Origin: Pseudomonas flexibilis
Lineage (GTDB): Bacteria; Pseudomonadota; Gammaproteobacteria; Pseudomonadales; Pseudomonadaceae
NCBI RefSeq assembly: GCF_000802425.1
Contig: NZ_JRUD01000004.1
Span: 21,421 to 85,420 of the forward strand
Direction: 5' to 3'
Length of the DNA: 64,000 nucleotides
The translations under genes were made by a program, and so were the position numbers. Of this stretch, positions 48,774 to 57,142 are shown one piece after another (position 1 is the first letter of the stretch; every line of letters begins with the position of its first letter). The notes beneath the pieces were generated by a model. The model worked only from the letters and a program-made list of their open reading frames with translations, was not told the DNA's origin and ran no database searches.

Positions 48774-49456
48774 CCGAACAGCTCCCGACCCTCGATGCCG
48801 ACGCCGTGGCCCAGTACCTGCGCCAGCATCCCGAGTTCTTCGTCGACTTCGAGGAGCTGATCCCCGAGCTGCGCATTCCCCACCAGCCCGGCCAGGCGGT
48901 GTCGCTGGTCGAGCGCCAGGTCCGGCTGCTGCGCGAGCGCAACATCGAGCTGCGCCAGCGGTTGAACCAGCTGATGGACGTGGCGCGCGACAACGACCGC
49001 CTGTTCGACAAGAGCAAGCGACTGGTGCTCGCCCTGCTGGACGCCGGCAGCCTCGAGGACCTGGTCAGCGCCGTGGAAGACAGCCTGCGCCACGACTTCC
49101 AGGTACCGTTCGTCAGCCTGGTGTTGTTTCGCGACACGCCGTGCGACGTCGGCCGGGTGATACCGCTGGGCGAAGCCCAACAGGCCATTGGCGGCCTGCT
49201 CAGTGCCGGCCGTGCCATCAGCGGTGCGCTGCGTCCGGCCGAACTGAGGTTCCTGTTCGCCGAGGACAGCGAGCAGATCGGCTCCGCCGCGGTAATCGGC
49301 CTGGGCAACCAGGGCCAACTGGGTGTCCTGGCCATCGGCAGCCCCGACCCGCAGCACTACAAGAGCTCGCTGGGCACCCTGTTCCTCGGCTATATCGCCG
49401 AAGTGCTGGCCCGCGTGCTGCCACGCTGCGCCTCGCCGCTGCGCCAGGTGCGCTGA
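48770..49456 (+). CDS. DUF484 family protein (GAF-like)
   Basis: 228 residues. N-terminal DUF484 signature [20 protein letters not shown] and [20 protein letters not shown], then a coiled coil ([20 protein letters not shown]) and a C-terminal GAF-like region ([40 protein letters not shown]). The family always sits between dapF and xerC in gammaproteobacteria, but its function is unknown. The ATG lies inside the dapF stop (ATGA). A REP pair separates it from xerC. Confidence 0.92.
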   Translation: MTEQLPTLDADAVAQYLRQHPEFFVDFEELIPELRIPHQPGQAVSLVERQVRLLRERNIELRQRLNQLMDVARDNDRLFDKSKRLVLALLDAGSLEDLVSAVEDSLRHDFQVPFVSLVLFRDTPCDVGRVIPLGEAQQAIGGLLSAGRAISGALRPAELRFLFAEDSEQIGSAAVIGLGNQGQLGVLAIGSPDPQHYKSSLGTLFLGYIAEVLARVLPRCASPLRQVR

Positions 49457-49464
49457 CCCGCACC

Positions 49465-49537
49465 GTGGGAGCGAATTCATTCGCGAGCTCTTTGATCCGG
49501 CCTGCAAGAAGAGCTCGCGGACCAGTCCGCTCCCACC
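49465..49537. repeat. REP pair between the DUF484 gene and xerC
   Basis: GTGGGAGCGAATTCATTCGC (from 49465) is followed by the inverted GCTCGCGGACCAGTCCGCTC (from 49513). The pair fills the 91-base gap and ends 11 bases before the xerC ATG. It lies inside an operon between codirectional genes, so it may modulate mRNA stability between dapF/DUF484 and xerC. Confidence 0.88.
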
Positions 49538-49547
49538 GGTGACGCCC

Positions 49548-50447
49548 ATGCAAACCGACCTCGACACCTACCTCGAACAGCTGCGCAGCGAGCGCCAGCT
49601 GTCGGCGCATACCTTGGACGGCTACCGCCGTGACCTCGGCAAGGTGCTCGCCTGGTGTGCGCAACAGGGAATTGCGGACTGGGCTTCGCTGACGCCGCAG
49701 CAATTGCGTCTGCTGCTGGCCGAGCTGCACGGCCAGGGCCTGTCCGGACGCAGCCTGGCCCGACTCCTGTCGGCCGTGCGCGGCCTTTACCGCTACCTGC
49801 TGCGCGAAGGGCGCTGCCGCCATGACCCGGCGGTCGGCCTGTCGCCCCCCAAGGGCGAACGTCGCCTGCCGCGCACGCTGGATACCGACCGCGCCATGCA
49901 ACTGCTGGACGCAACAGTGGGCGACGACGCCGTCGCCCGTCGCGACCACGCCATGCTCGAACTGCTGTATTCCTCCGGCCTGCGCCTGGGTGAGCTGGTC
50001 GGCCTGGAACTTGCCGACCTGGATCTGGACGCCGGCCTGGTGCGCGTCACCGGCAAGGGCAACAAGACCCGTGTGCTGCCGGTCGGCCGGCAGGCCCGCG
50101 AAGCGCTGCGCGTGTGGCTGCGTGAGCGAGCGCAGCTGGCGCCACAGGACAATGCGCTGTTCATCGGCGTGCGCGGTGCACGCATCCACCCGCGCGTGGT
50201 TCGCCAGCAGATGCGCCAGGCCGGTGTCCGGACGCTTGGCCAGCACCTGCATCCGCACATGCTGCGCCACAGCTTCGCCAGCCACCTGCTGGAATCGTCC
50301 CAGGATCTGCGCGCCGTGCAGGAGCTGCTCGGCCACGCCGACATCGGCACCACGCAGATCTATACCCATCTGGATTTCCAGCACCTGGCCAAGGTCTACG
50401 ACAGCAGTCATCCCCGCGCCAGGCGCCGCAGCAGTGACAAGCCATGA
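49548..50447 (+). CDS. xerC: XerC, site-specific tyrosine recombinase
   Basis: 299 residues from [20 protein letters not shown]. With XerD it resolves chromosome dimers at dif. The SAM-like N-terminal domain covers residues 1-90; the catalytic domain has Arg in [20 protein letters not shown], Lys in [20 protein letters not shown], HxxR in [20 protein letters not shown], His in [20 protein letters not shown] and the nucleophilic Tyr in the same segment. The ATG overlaps no gene; a REP pair is just upstream. It overlaps the HAD gene by 4 bases. Confidence 0.96.
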   Translation: MQTDLDTYLEQLRSERQLSAHTLDGYRRDLGKVLAWCAQQGIADWASLTPQQLRLLLAELHGQGLSGRSLARLLSAVRGLYRYLLREGRCRHDPAVGLSPPKGERRLPRTLDTDRAMQLLDATVGDDAVARRDHAMLELLYSSGLRLGELVGLELADLDLDAGLVRVTGKGNKTRVLPVGRQAREALRVWLRERAQLAPQDNALFIGVRGARIHPRVVRQQMRQAGVRTLGQHLHPHMLRHSFASHLLESSQDLRAVQELLGHADIGTTQIYTHLDFQHLAKVYDSSHPRARRRSSDKP

Positions 50448-51145
50448 GCATTCAACTGATCACCTTCGATCTTGACGACACCCTGTGGGAAGTCGCCCCG
50501 GTGCTGGAAAGCGCCGAGACCGCGCTGCGCGAGTGGCTGCTCGGCGCCGCACCGCGCATCGGCGAAGCGGAGGTCGAGCAGCTGTGGCACATCCGGTCCG
50601 AACTGGTCGCCGCCGAGCCACCGCTCAAGCACCGCATCAGCGAGCTGCGCCGCCGCGTACTGCTGCGCGCCCTGCGCAATGCAGGCTATGAGGACGAGGA
50701 AGCCCGCGAGCTGGCCGAGCAGGCCTTCCAGGTGTTCCTGGCCGCGCGGCACCGGGTCAGCCTCTTCCCTGACGTTCACTCGACCCTTGAAGTGTTGGCC
50801 AACCGTTACCGGCTGGCCGTGCTGACCAACGGCAACGCGGATGTGCGCCGCCTGGGCCTGGCCGATTATTTCCAGTTCGCCCTGTGTGCCGAGGAGCTTG
50901 GCGTGGGCAAACCCGACCCGCTACCGTTTCGCGAGGCGCTGCGTCGCGCCGGGGTGGCGCCCGGCGAGGCGGTACACGTGGGTGATCATCCACTGGACGA
51001 TATCCAGGGCGCCCGGGCCGCCGGCCTGCGCGCCATCTGGTACAACCCGCGCGGCCTCGCCTGGCAGGGCGAGGCCGCGCCCGACGCGCAGATCAGCCGT
51101 CTCGATCAACTGCCGCAGCTGCTCGCCCATTGGTCGGCGATTTGA
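50444..51145 (+). CDS. HAD-superfamily hydrolase (YigB-like)
   Basis: 233 residues. HAD motif [21 protein letters not shown] (nucleophile Asp near residue 10), motif [22 protein letters not shown], motif III Lys and motif [22 protein letters not shown] then [20 protein letters not shown]. The gene after xerC in gammaproteobacteria is yigB, an FMN/sugar-phosphate phosphatase; substrate is not provable here. The ATG lies inside the xerC stop. Confidence 0.9.
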   Translation: MSIQLITFDLDDTLWEVAPVLESAETALREWLLGAAPRIGEAEVEQLWHIRSELVAAEPPLKHRISELRRRVLLRALRNAGYEDEEARELAEQAFQVFLAARHRVSLFPDVHSTLEVLANRYRLAVLTNGNADVRRLGLADYFQFALCAEELGVGKPDPLPFREALRRAGVAPGEAVHVGDHPLDDIQGARAAGLRAIWYNPRGLAWQGEAAPDAQISRLDQLPQLLAHWSAI

Positions 51146-51341
51146 CATGAGCCCACCTGTCCGCCAGCCATCCGGCGCGAACGCCTAAAGCGAACGGGCA
51201 GTCTGCCGATACGCTGAAACCAGCGGGGCGCACGCTTATCGTGCAAAGCGCCAGGCCATGCCTCCAGCCTTCCGTCGACAGTCATGGCGTTTGGCTATTA
51301 GAGGGCGCTATGCTTGCCCCCACGAGTTGAAGGAAGGGCCG

Positions 51342-52289
51342 ATGAGCAGAGTCAGTGTTCTCATAGTGGATGATGCCGCGTTCATCCGCGATCTGGTTAA
51401 GAAGGGTCTGCGCGTCCATTTCCCGGGAATTCGCGTCGAAGAAGCCGCCAACGGGCGCAAGGCGCAGCAATTTCTCAGCCGCAACAGCGTCGACCTGATT
51501 CTCTGCGACTGGGAAATGCCGGAGATGTCCGGCCTCGACCTGCTCAACTGGTGCCGCAGCGAAGAGGGGCTCAAGAAAACCCCGTTCATCATGGTCACCA
51601 GCCGTGGCGACAAGAGCAATGTGGTTCAGGCCGTACAGGCTGGGGTCAGCGACTACATCGGCAAGCCCTTCACCAGCGAGCAACTGCTTTCCAAGGTCAA
51701 GAAGGCCCTGCAAAGCACTGGCCGTCTCGATGATCTGCACTCCCAGGCCGCGCCCAGCTTTACCAGCACCCTCGCCAATGACTCCGTCAGCACGCTGACC
51801 GCGGGACGCGCGGCAGCATCCTCTGCGCCTGCCGCCAGCACGATCGCGGTGGAGCCTGCTGTCGAGGCTCCCCCCATGGCAGCCGCCCCTGCGGACCCCG
51901 CACCCAGGCCGAAACCGGCCCCCAGGGCAGCCGAGCCCGCCAAACCCGCCAATAACCGCTCGCGTGGCCAGCTGCGGTTGTCCGGCGGCACGCTGCCCTG
52001 CCTGATCAAGGCCCTCAGCCTCAAGGATGCCTCGCTGCTGATCAACCGCGCTGGACTGGTGCCACAGGTTCTGGAAAGCGCCGTGCTGGACCTGCAGCAC
52101 GGCGAGGACAACGACGTGGCCCGTCTGAACGGCTACGTGCACGCCATTGCCGCCGCCGAGCCCAAGCCTACCAGCGAGTGGCTGCAACTCATCGTGCGCT
52201 TCGTGGACAGCGATCCACAGAAGCTCGAGTACCTGTCCCGGCAGATCGCCCGCGGAACCGCCCAGCGGCATTTCGTGCCGGGCGGCTGA
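51342..52289 (+). CDS. Response regulator with a C-terminal PilZ-like domain
   Basis: 315 residues from an ATG preceded by AAGGAAGG; an upstream extension is excluded. Receiver domain at residues 1-122 (VSVLIVDDAAFIRDLVKKGL, phospho-Asp in VDLILCDWEMPEMSGLDLLN near residue 57, the Thr in PFIMVTSRGDKSNVVQAVQA and Lys in VSDYIGKPFTSEQLLSKVKK). A long Ala/Pro linker (about residues 130-210) follows, then a C-terminal domain (SRGQLRLSGGTLPCLIKALS, WLQLIVRFVDSDPQKLEYLS) that resembles a PilZ-type beta barrel but lacks an obvious RxxxR/DxSxxG pair. No kinase is adjacent. It is an orphan regulator of unknown output. Confidence 0.8.
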   Translation: MSRVSVLIVDDAAFIRDLVKKGLRVHFPGIRVEEAANGRKAQQFLSRNSVDLILCDWEMPEMSGLDLLNWCRSEEGLKKTPFIMVTSRGDKSNVVQAVQAGVSDYIGKPFTSEQLLSKVKKALQSTGRLDDLHSQAAPSFTSTLANDSVSTLTAGRAAASSAPAASTIAVEPAVEAPPMAAAPADPAPRPKPAPRAAEPAKPANNRSRGQLRLSGGTLPCLIKALSLKDASLLINRAGLVPQVLESAVLDLQHGEDNDVARLNGYVHAIAAAEPKPTSEWLQLIVRFVDSDPQKLEYLSRQIARGTAQRHFVPGG

Positions 52290-52303
52290 GGCGTCTGCCC
52301 AAA

Positions 52304-52376
52304 GGGCTCGCGGACAAGTCCGCTCCCACAGGTGCGCGCAGGCCGCGCTTCGCGGGAGCGGACTTGTCCGCGACGG
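52304..52376. repeat. REP pair downstream of the response regulator
   Basis: GGCTCGCGGACAAGTCCGCT (from 52305) and inverted GCGGGAGCGGACTTGTCCGC (from 52353). It lies 15 bases after the regulator stop and precedes the promoter of the M23 peptidase gene. Confidence 0.88.
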
Positions 52377-52481
52377 CGCTCCGTAAAGCCGAGCCCTTCA
52401 CAGCCTGACACCCTGCCTGTCGCCATCGGACAGCGGCCTCGCTAGTCTCTCGGCTCGCCCCCCTTGCACCCTGCCGATGCC

Positions 52482-53381
52482 ATGCCGCTTCGCCTGTTCG
52501 TCATCGCCGCCGCTCTGCTAGGCACCGCCGCCCAGGCCAGCAGCCTGACGGTCTATAAGTACACCGACGCCGCCGGCGTGGTCACCTACAGTGACCGCGC
52601 CGTTCCCGGCGCGGCCGTGCTGCGGCTGAACGACGAGGTCGAGGAGCGGCTGGAGTCGCGGGTCCATCTGGACATCAGCCGTCACGCAGCCGGCGAAACC
52701 CTGCGGGTGCACAACGAGCTGTATGCGCCGGTGCAGATCGAGCTCAGCCTAGAAGACGTCGACAACGCCGTTGGCGTACCGGACCAGCCCATTCGCTGGA
52801 TCCTGCCGCCACGCAGCCATATCCGCCTGCTCACCCTGGCGCCCCGTGATCCCGCCCGGCCGCCGAGCTATACCCCGCGCCTGCGCCATGTGCTGGGCGA
52901 TCCACGCCTGCTGCCGACCCAGAGCCGCTACCCGCTGCCCTGGCTGGGCGGACCGTTTCGCCTGTCACAGGGGCCGAACGGTCGCTACAGCCACTTCACC
53001 CCCAAGGGCCGCCATGCGGTGGACATCGCCATGCCCGTCGGCACGCCTATTCTGACCGCCCGTGCCGGCGTGGTGGTCAGCCTGGAAAACCATCAGAGCG
53101 GCCGGGCCGGCAACCCGTCCGGCAACTACGTCCGCATCCTCCATGACGACGGCACCATGGGCGTCTACCTGCACCTGCAACAGGGCTCGGTTCGTGTACG
53201 CGAGGGCCAGCGGGTCGCCCAGGGCCAACCCATCGCCCGCTCCGGCAATACCGGCAACAGCACCGGCCCGCACCTGCACTTCGTCATCCAGCGCAACGTC
53301 GGCATGGCGCTGGAATCCATTCCGTTCGCCTTCACCCAGCCAGTGGATCGGCTGCCGAATTTTGCCATGGGTGGGGAATAA
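52482..53381 (+). CDS. DUF4124 and M23-family peptidase (exported)
   Basis: 299 residues. Sec signal peptide (MPLRLFVIAAALLGTAAQAS), an N-terminal DUF4124 segment (LTVYKYTDAAGVVTYSDRAV), a beta-rich linker, and a C-terminal LytM/M23 peptidase domain. Zinc-ligand motifs are RHAVDIAMPVGTPILTARAG (HxxxD) and TGPHLHFVIQRNVGMALESI (HxH), with the LHLQQGSVRVREGQRVAQGQ segment typical of these endopeptidases. All ligands are present, so it could be an active peptidoglycan hydrolase. The flagellin gene follows after a REP arm. Confidence 0.9.
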   Translation: MPLRLFVIAAALLGTAAQASSLTVYKYTDAAGVVTYSDRAVPGAAVLRLNDEVEERLESRVHLDISRHAAGETLRVHNELYAPVQIELSLEDVDNAVGVPDQPIRWILPPRSHIRLLTLAPRDPARPPSYTPRLRHVLGDPRLLPTQSRYPLPWLGGPFRLSQGPNGRYSHFTPKGRHAVDIAMPVGTPILTARAGVVVSLENHQSGRAGNPSGNYVRILHDDGTMGVYLHLQQGSVRVREGQRVAQGQPIARSGNTGNSTGPHLHFVIQRNVGMALESIPFAFTQPVDRLPNFAMGGE

Positions 53382-53388
53382 GCCGACC

Positions 53389-53409
53389 GGGAGCGAATTG
53401 TCCGCGAGC
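53389..53409. repeat. Single REP arm upstream of the flagellin gene
   Basis: GGGAGCGAATTGTCCGCGAG begins 8 bases after the M23-peptidase stop. It is a composite of the two arm types seen elsewhere (GAATTCATTCGC and GGACTTGTCCGC). Confidence 0.75.
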
Positions 53410-53472
53410 CCCTACAGGTGAAGTGCGCGGCGCCACCGTGATAGCCATCTGCAATTATTTTCAAAAAACATT

Positions 53473-53499
53473 TAAGCCTCCTCGCGAAAGCGTCGCCTT
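53473..53499 (+). promoter_or_regulatory. Possible sigma-28 promoter of the flagellin gene
   Basis: TAAGCCTC at 53473-53480, an 11-base spacer, then GTCGCCTT at 53492-53499 is the best match by eye to TAAAGTTT-N11-GCCGATAA upstream of the flagellin. The match is weak at -10. The following ATG has a near-perfect Shine-Dalgarno (AAGGAGG, 53551-53557). Confidence 0.3.
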
Positions 53500-53563
53500 G
53501 AGGGATTAGCAGGCAATCGAAGCCAGCTTTCCAAAAGACAGATTTCTTTGAAGGAGGCCCAAC

Positions 53564-54406
53564 ATGGCCATCTCGATTCATACCAACTACGCCGCTCTGC
53601 TGACCCAAACCAACATGGCCAAGTCCAACTCTGCTCTGGGTGTAAGCCAGCAGCGTCTGGGTACTGGCTTCCGTGTCAACAGCGCCGCTGACGACGCCGC
53701 TGGCCTGCAGATCGCCACTCGCCTGAACGCCCAGGGCCGCGGCCAGGCCGTTGCCCAGCGCAACGCCCAGGACGGCATTTCCCTGCTGCAAACCGCTGAA
53801 GGCGCGCTGAACGAGTTCACCAACATCGTGCTGCGCATGAAGGACCTGGCCACCCAGGCCGCCAACGGCACCAACAGCGCCTCCGACCTGACCGCGCTGG
53901 ATGCCGAGTACGCCGAGCTGAATGCCGAGCTGACCAACATCATCGACAACACCAGCTACGGCGCAACCAACAACCTGTTCGGCGCCAGTGGCAAGCTGGC
54001 CGCAGCAGTGGAACTGCAGATCGGTTCCTCCAGCGCTGAAACCCTCAGCGTGGATGTGTCCGCCGAGCTGACCGCTATCGACACCGCCTTGACTGCTGTC
54101 TCCGGCAGCATCGCCAGTGGCGGCGCTACCGCCCGTACCATGATCGGTGAGCTGGACACCCTGCTGACCGAGGTTGGTGCTGCGCGTGGCGCCATGGGTG
54201 CGAACATCAACCGCCTGAACCACACCATCAACAACCTGGCCAACATGGCCGACAACACCAACACTGCCATGGGCCGCATCATGGACACCGACTTCGCCGC
54301 CGAGTCGACCAAGATGACCAAGCAGAACATGCTGATGCAGTCCAGCGTCGCCATGCTGAAGCAGACCAGCCAGATGGGCGGCCTGGCCCTGTCCCTGCTG
54401 GGCTAA
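53564..54406 (+). CDS. lafA: Flagellin, short lateral-type (LafA)
   Basis: 280 residues. Conserved N-terminal D0/D1 domain (MAISIHTNYAALLTQTNMAK, SQQRLGTGFRVNSAADDAAG, LQIATRLNAQGRGQAVAQRN) and C-terminal D1/D0 (RAMGANINRLNHTINNLANM-like segment; SSVAMLKQTSQMGGLALSLLG). Only about 100 residues lie between, so the exposed D2/D3 domains are essentially absent. Its codon use is strongly biased, as for a highly expressed protein. The Shine-Dalgarno is very strong and a bidirectional terminator follows. It is the filament protein of the system encoded at 24-39 and 55-62.5 kb. Confidence 0.95.
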   Translation: MAISIHTNYAALLTQTNMAKSNSALGVSQQRLGTGFRVNSAADDAAGLQIATRLNAQGRGQAVAQRNAQDGISLLQTAEGALNEFTNIVLRMKDLATQAANGTNSASDLTALDAEYAELNAELTNIIDNTSYGATNNLFGASGKLAAAVELQIGSSSAETLSVDVSAELTAIDTALTAVSGSIASGGATARTMIGELDTLLTEVGAARGAMGANINRLNHTINNLANMADNTNTAMGRIMDTDFAAESTKMTKQNMLMQSSVAMLKQTSQMGGLALSLLG

Positions 54407-54451
54407 GCGCCACCGTCATACCGGACCCGCTGCAGAGGGTTCGGTACTGGC

Positions 54452-54479
54452 AAAAAAACCCGCTTCGGCGGGTTTTTTT
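54452..54479. terminator. Strong bidirectional terminator after the flagellin gene
   Basis: CCCGC-TTCG-GCGGG flanked by seven A on the left and seven T on the right (54452-54479), 46 bases after the flagellin stop. It should end flagellin transcripts efficiently and also act on the other strand. Confidence 0.95.
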
Positions 54480-54636
54480 ATTGGCCGGCGATTTGTGACC
54501 CGCTTCGCAGAAGCCGCCTTTCGTCACCCGGCCACAGGGGACTGGCAACCGCCCGGAACGAACCTTGCAAAAAGTCACTCACCGACGCAGTTCACGGTTT
54601 TTTTGACGCCTCCATCACTGACAGTCCTTCATTGCC

Positions 54637-55143
54637 ATGATCCCTCAAAGCCAATCGACTCGCGAAGTCATCCGCCTGCGTACCGGCCAGGGTGACTGCC
54701 GTCTCCTTTTCCAGGCGCGCCAATACCAATTGCGTCCTCAGGGGAGCGACCAACGCATTGAACTGGGTTACGCGGGCAGCCGCGTGCTGGAACGCCTGCT
54801 GCGCAGCCCGGGCGAGGTGGTCACCCGCGAGGAGTTGCTCGAGTACGGCTGGACTGACCGTGTGGTCAGCCAGGGCAGCCTGAACCAGCAGATCTATGTG
54901 CTGCGGCAGCTTCTCGGCGACGAGAAGGGGCGGAACATCATCCAGACCCTGCCGCGTCGTGGCTATCTGTTCAATCCGGAGTTCATCGAACCGGAGACAG
55001 GGGAGGAGGCGCTACCCGCGCCGAGCGTGCCGCCTTCTGCCACCCCGGTCAGGAGCAGGCGCCGTACGCTGCCGAACTGGGTGAAACTGGGCGGCCTGCT
55101 GGCCCTGACGCCCCTGCTGGCCACGTGCGCGGCGCACCTGTAG
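54637..55143 (+). CDS. ToxR-like winged-helix regulator with C-terminal membrane anchor (LafZ-like)
   Basis: 168 residues. Residues 25-110 form an OmpR/PhoB-type winged helix (GYAGSRVLERLLRSPGEVVT, REELLEYGWTDRVVSQGSLN, QQIYVLRQLLGDEKGRNIIQ, TLPRRGYLF). A Pro/Arg linker follows and one C-terminal hydrophobic stretch (KLGGLLALTPLLATCAAHL) that could anchor it to the membrane; there is almost no periplasmic part. E. coli Flag-2 carries a membrane-anchored regulator (lafZ) next to its flagellin gene; the same role is inferred here. The stop is followed by a REP-containing gap before motB. Confidence 0.75.
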   Translation: MIPQSQSTREVIRLRTGQGDCRLLFQARQYQLRPQGSDQRIELGYAGSRVLERLLRSPGEVVTREELLEYGWTDRVVSQGSLNQQIYVLRQLLGDEKGRNIIQTLPRRGYLFNPEFIEPETGEEALPAPSVPPSATPVRSRRRTLPNWVKLGGLLALTPLLATCAAHL

Positions 55144-55182
55144 GCGGTCGGCGTTTTTTTGGGTCGCCCGAGGGCGCCGCAT

Positions 55183-55213
55183 AACGGTGGACAAACAAAG
55201 CGTTGTCCACCCT
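55183..55213. repeat. REP-like palindrome downstream of the winged-helix gene
   Basis: AACGGTGGACAA and TTGTCCACCCT (55183-55213) are inverted around a short loop, a different class from the GGAGCG REP arms. Such GTGGACAA hairpins are also common in Pseudomonas intergenic DNA. Confidence 0.6.
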
Positions 55214-55248
55214 ACAACCTGAGCCGCCTTAGGTGCGGCCGAACCCAG

Positions 55249-55276
55249 ACGCTCGCGAGTGAAGTCGCTCCTACGG
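55249..55276. repeat. REP arm in the motB-distal gap
   Basis: GCTCGCGAGTGAAGTCGCTC (from 55251) is a single arm of the GGAGCG class, in the 218-base gap between the winged-helix gene and motB. Confidence 0.75.
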
Positions 55277-55313
55277 AGAGAGCATGCGTGGCTGCCGCTT
55301 CGGGTGATTTCCA

Positions 55314-55343
55314 GCCGGCGGTGGGGGTAAGCCAGCCGCCGGC
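55314..55343 (-). terminator. Hairpin downstream of motB
   Basis: GCCGGCGG and CCGCCGGC (about 55315-55322 and 55335-55342) form a strong stem just after the motB stop. No U-run follows on the minus strand, so it is at best a weak or Rho-assisted terminator or a 3'-protecting hairpin. Confidence 0.4.
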
Positions 55344-55361
55344 CGGAACAGCGTCGATCGC

Positions 55362-56258
55362 TTACGTACCGGACGGCGCCAGCTGGCGATTCAGCTTCGC
55401 CTGCGGATAGGCCTCGCCGAACAGCTCGCGGTACAGCACCTCGGCCCGCTCGGTCAGCAACAGCAGCTCGATGCGGCGGTTGATCCCATCGGTGGGCTCC
55501 AGCGGATTAAGCGGCATCACATCGGCCAGGGCGGTGACCTGCAGGATGCGCTCGCCCGGCAGGCCGGACTGCACCAGGACATTGCGGGCCACCAGGGCGC
55601 GGTCACCGGACAGGTTCCAGTTGTTGTACAGCGCGCTGCGCCGGTACTGGGTGGCGTCGGTGTGGCCGCTGATGATGATGCGATTTTCCACCTTGGAAAG
55701 AACCTCTGCCAGGTTGCCCAGCAAGGTCTTGAAGTGTGGATTCAGCTTGGCGCTGCCGCGCTCGAACATGTAGCGCTGTTCGTCATCCTTGATCAGGATG
55801 CGCAGCCCCTGCGGCACCACCGCCACCTCCAGGTTGGTCAGCGCGTCCAGCTTGCCGGACAGTACGTCAATCAGCTCGGCCAGCTGCTCCAGCTCCTGAC
55901 GGGTGCGGTAGATCTTGCTGGGAATCGGCTCCTCGGTGGCTTCGTCGGCCTTTTTCGGCTCGGGCTGCGGTTCCGGCTGCGAGGGCCTGGCTTCCAGCTC
56001 CACCGGTGCATCGAAACCGTCGAAGATGTTGATCATGCCTTCCATCAGGGGGTTGCTGACCGGGTCTTCGGCGGTGATCGGCGCGGAGGATTTGCTGGGG
56101 TTGATGATCCACAGCACCATGAACAAAGCCATCATCGCCAGGGTGAAGTCGGCGAAGGCGACCTTCCAGGCACCGCTGTGAGCTTCGCCGTGGCCTTTCT
56201 TGCTGCGCCGCCTGACGACAATTTCCTTCTCGCCCTCCCGCTTCTTTTTCAGGCTCAT
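55362..56258 (-). CDS. motB: MotB (LafU), flagellar stator protein
   Basis: 298 residues. Basic N-terminus (EIVVRRRSKKGHGEAHSG), one membrane helix (residues 31-52) with the proton-accepting Asp in WKVAFADFTLAMMALFMVLW, a plug/linker rich in Pro/Glu, and a C-terminal OmpA-like peptidoglycan-binding domain (IIISGHTDATQYRRSALYNN, NWNLSGDRALVARNVL, DGINRRIELLLLTERAEVLY). The proton-type transmembrane Asp suggests a proton-driven motor. It overlaps motA by 4 bases and is last in the flgM-to-motB direction. Confidence 0.94.
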   Translation of the reverse strand: MSLKKKREGEKEIVVRRRSKKGHGEAHSGAWKVAFADFTLAMMALFMVLWIINPSKSSAPITAEDPVSNPLMEGMINIFDGFDAPVELEARPSQPEPQPEPKKADEATEEPIPSKIYRTRQELEQLAELIDVLSGKLDALTNLEVAVVPQGLRILIKDDEQRYMFERGSAKLNPHFKTLLGNLAEVLSKVENRIIISGHTDATQYRRSALYNNWNLSGDRALVARNVLVQSGLPGERILQVTALADVMPLNPLEPTDGINRRIELLLLTERAEVLYRELFGEAYPQAKLNRQLAPSGT

Positions 56259-57127
56259 GCCGCGTCCCGCTCTTCTTCATAGCGGTTGACCCAGGCTTCC
56301 AGCTGGCTGAAGGCGGGCTTGACGTCCTGCTCGATCAGCTTGCGGCCGGCGTCCACCGACAACAGGGTGGGCTTGCCAGCGACGTGGGCGACCAGGGTGG
56401 TACGCACGCATTCCAGCGCCGAGATCTCGGTGCGAATGCGCTGGGTCATGGCGTTGGCCAGCGGCTGCATCACGCAGTAGCAGAAGAAGATGCCGAGGAA
56501 CGTACCAACCAGCGCGGCGGCCACGTGCGCACCCACTTCGGCCACCGAGCCGCCGATGTTGCCCATCGTGATGATGATGCCCATGATCGCCGCGAGAATA
56601 CCGAAGCCGGGCATCGCCTCGGCCACCTGGTTGAGCGAGCGGGACGGCAGCAGCAGGGCTTCCTCCATGGCCTCCAGCTCCTGCTCGAGGAAGCCTTCCA
56701 GTTCGTGAGCGCTGATCTTGCCCATGGCCATCAGGCGGAAGTTGTCGGCGATGAAGGCCATCAGGTTGGGCTCGGCGATGATCATCGGGTACTTGCCGAA
56801 CACGCTGCTCTGCTCGGGCGCCTCGATGTGTTCGTCGAGCACCTTAAGACCGCCGATCTCGACCATTTCCAGCAGTTCGTAGAGGAGCATCAGCAACTGG
56901 CGCTGGAACTCTTCGCCACGGCGCTTGTAGACGACCACGCCCTTGGCCTGCTTGGCCATTTCGATCAGCACTTCCTTGGGATTGCCGACCACCAGGCTGC
57001 CGAGTGCGGCACCCACGATGATCAGCATTTCCGCCGGCTGCCAGAGCATCGCCAGTTCGCCGTTGGCCAGTGCGTAGCCACCGAGAACACAGGCAACGAT
57101 GATGAGGGATCCAAGTATCTTCTGCAT
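56255..57127 (-). CDS. motA: MotA (LafT), flagellar stator protein
   Basis: 290 residues with four membrane segments (residues 1-22, 32-50, 170-190, 200-220). The loop contains conserved charged residues for FliG contact (YKRRGEEFQRQLLMLLYELL) and the PGFGILAAIMGIIITMGNIG segment is characteristic of proton-type MotA. It forms the MotA5B2 stator with MotB. It lies 15 bases after fliA. A sodium-type (PomA-like) identity is less likely from overall sequence and length. Confidence 0.95.
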   Translation of the reverse strand: MQKILGSLIIVACVLGGYALANGELAMLWQPAEMLIIVGAALGSLVVGNPKEVLIEMAKQAKGVVVYKRRGEEFQRQLLMLLYELLEMVEIGGLKVLDEHIEAPEQSSVFGKYPMIIAEPNLMAFIADNFRLMAMGKISAHELEGFLEQELEAMEEALLLPSRSLNQVAEAMPGFGILAAIMGIIITMGNIGGSVAEVGAHVAAALVGTFLGIFFCYCVMQPLANAMTQRIRTEISALECVRTTLVAHVAGKPTLLSVDAGRKLIEQDVKPAFSQLEAWVNRYEEERDAA

Positions 57128-57142
57128 GACGGGCTCGACTGG

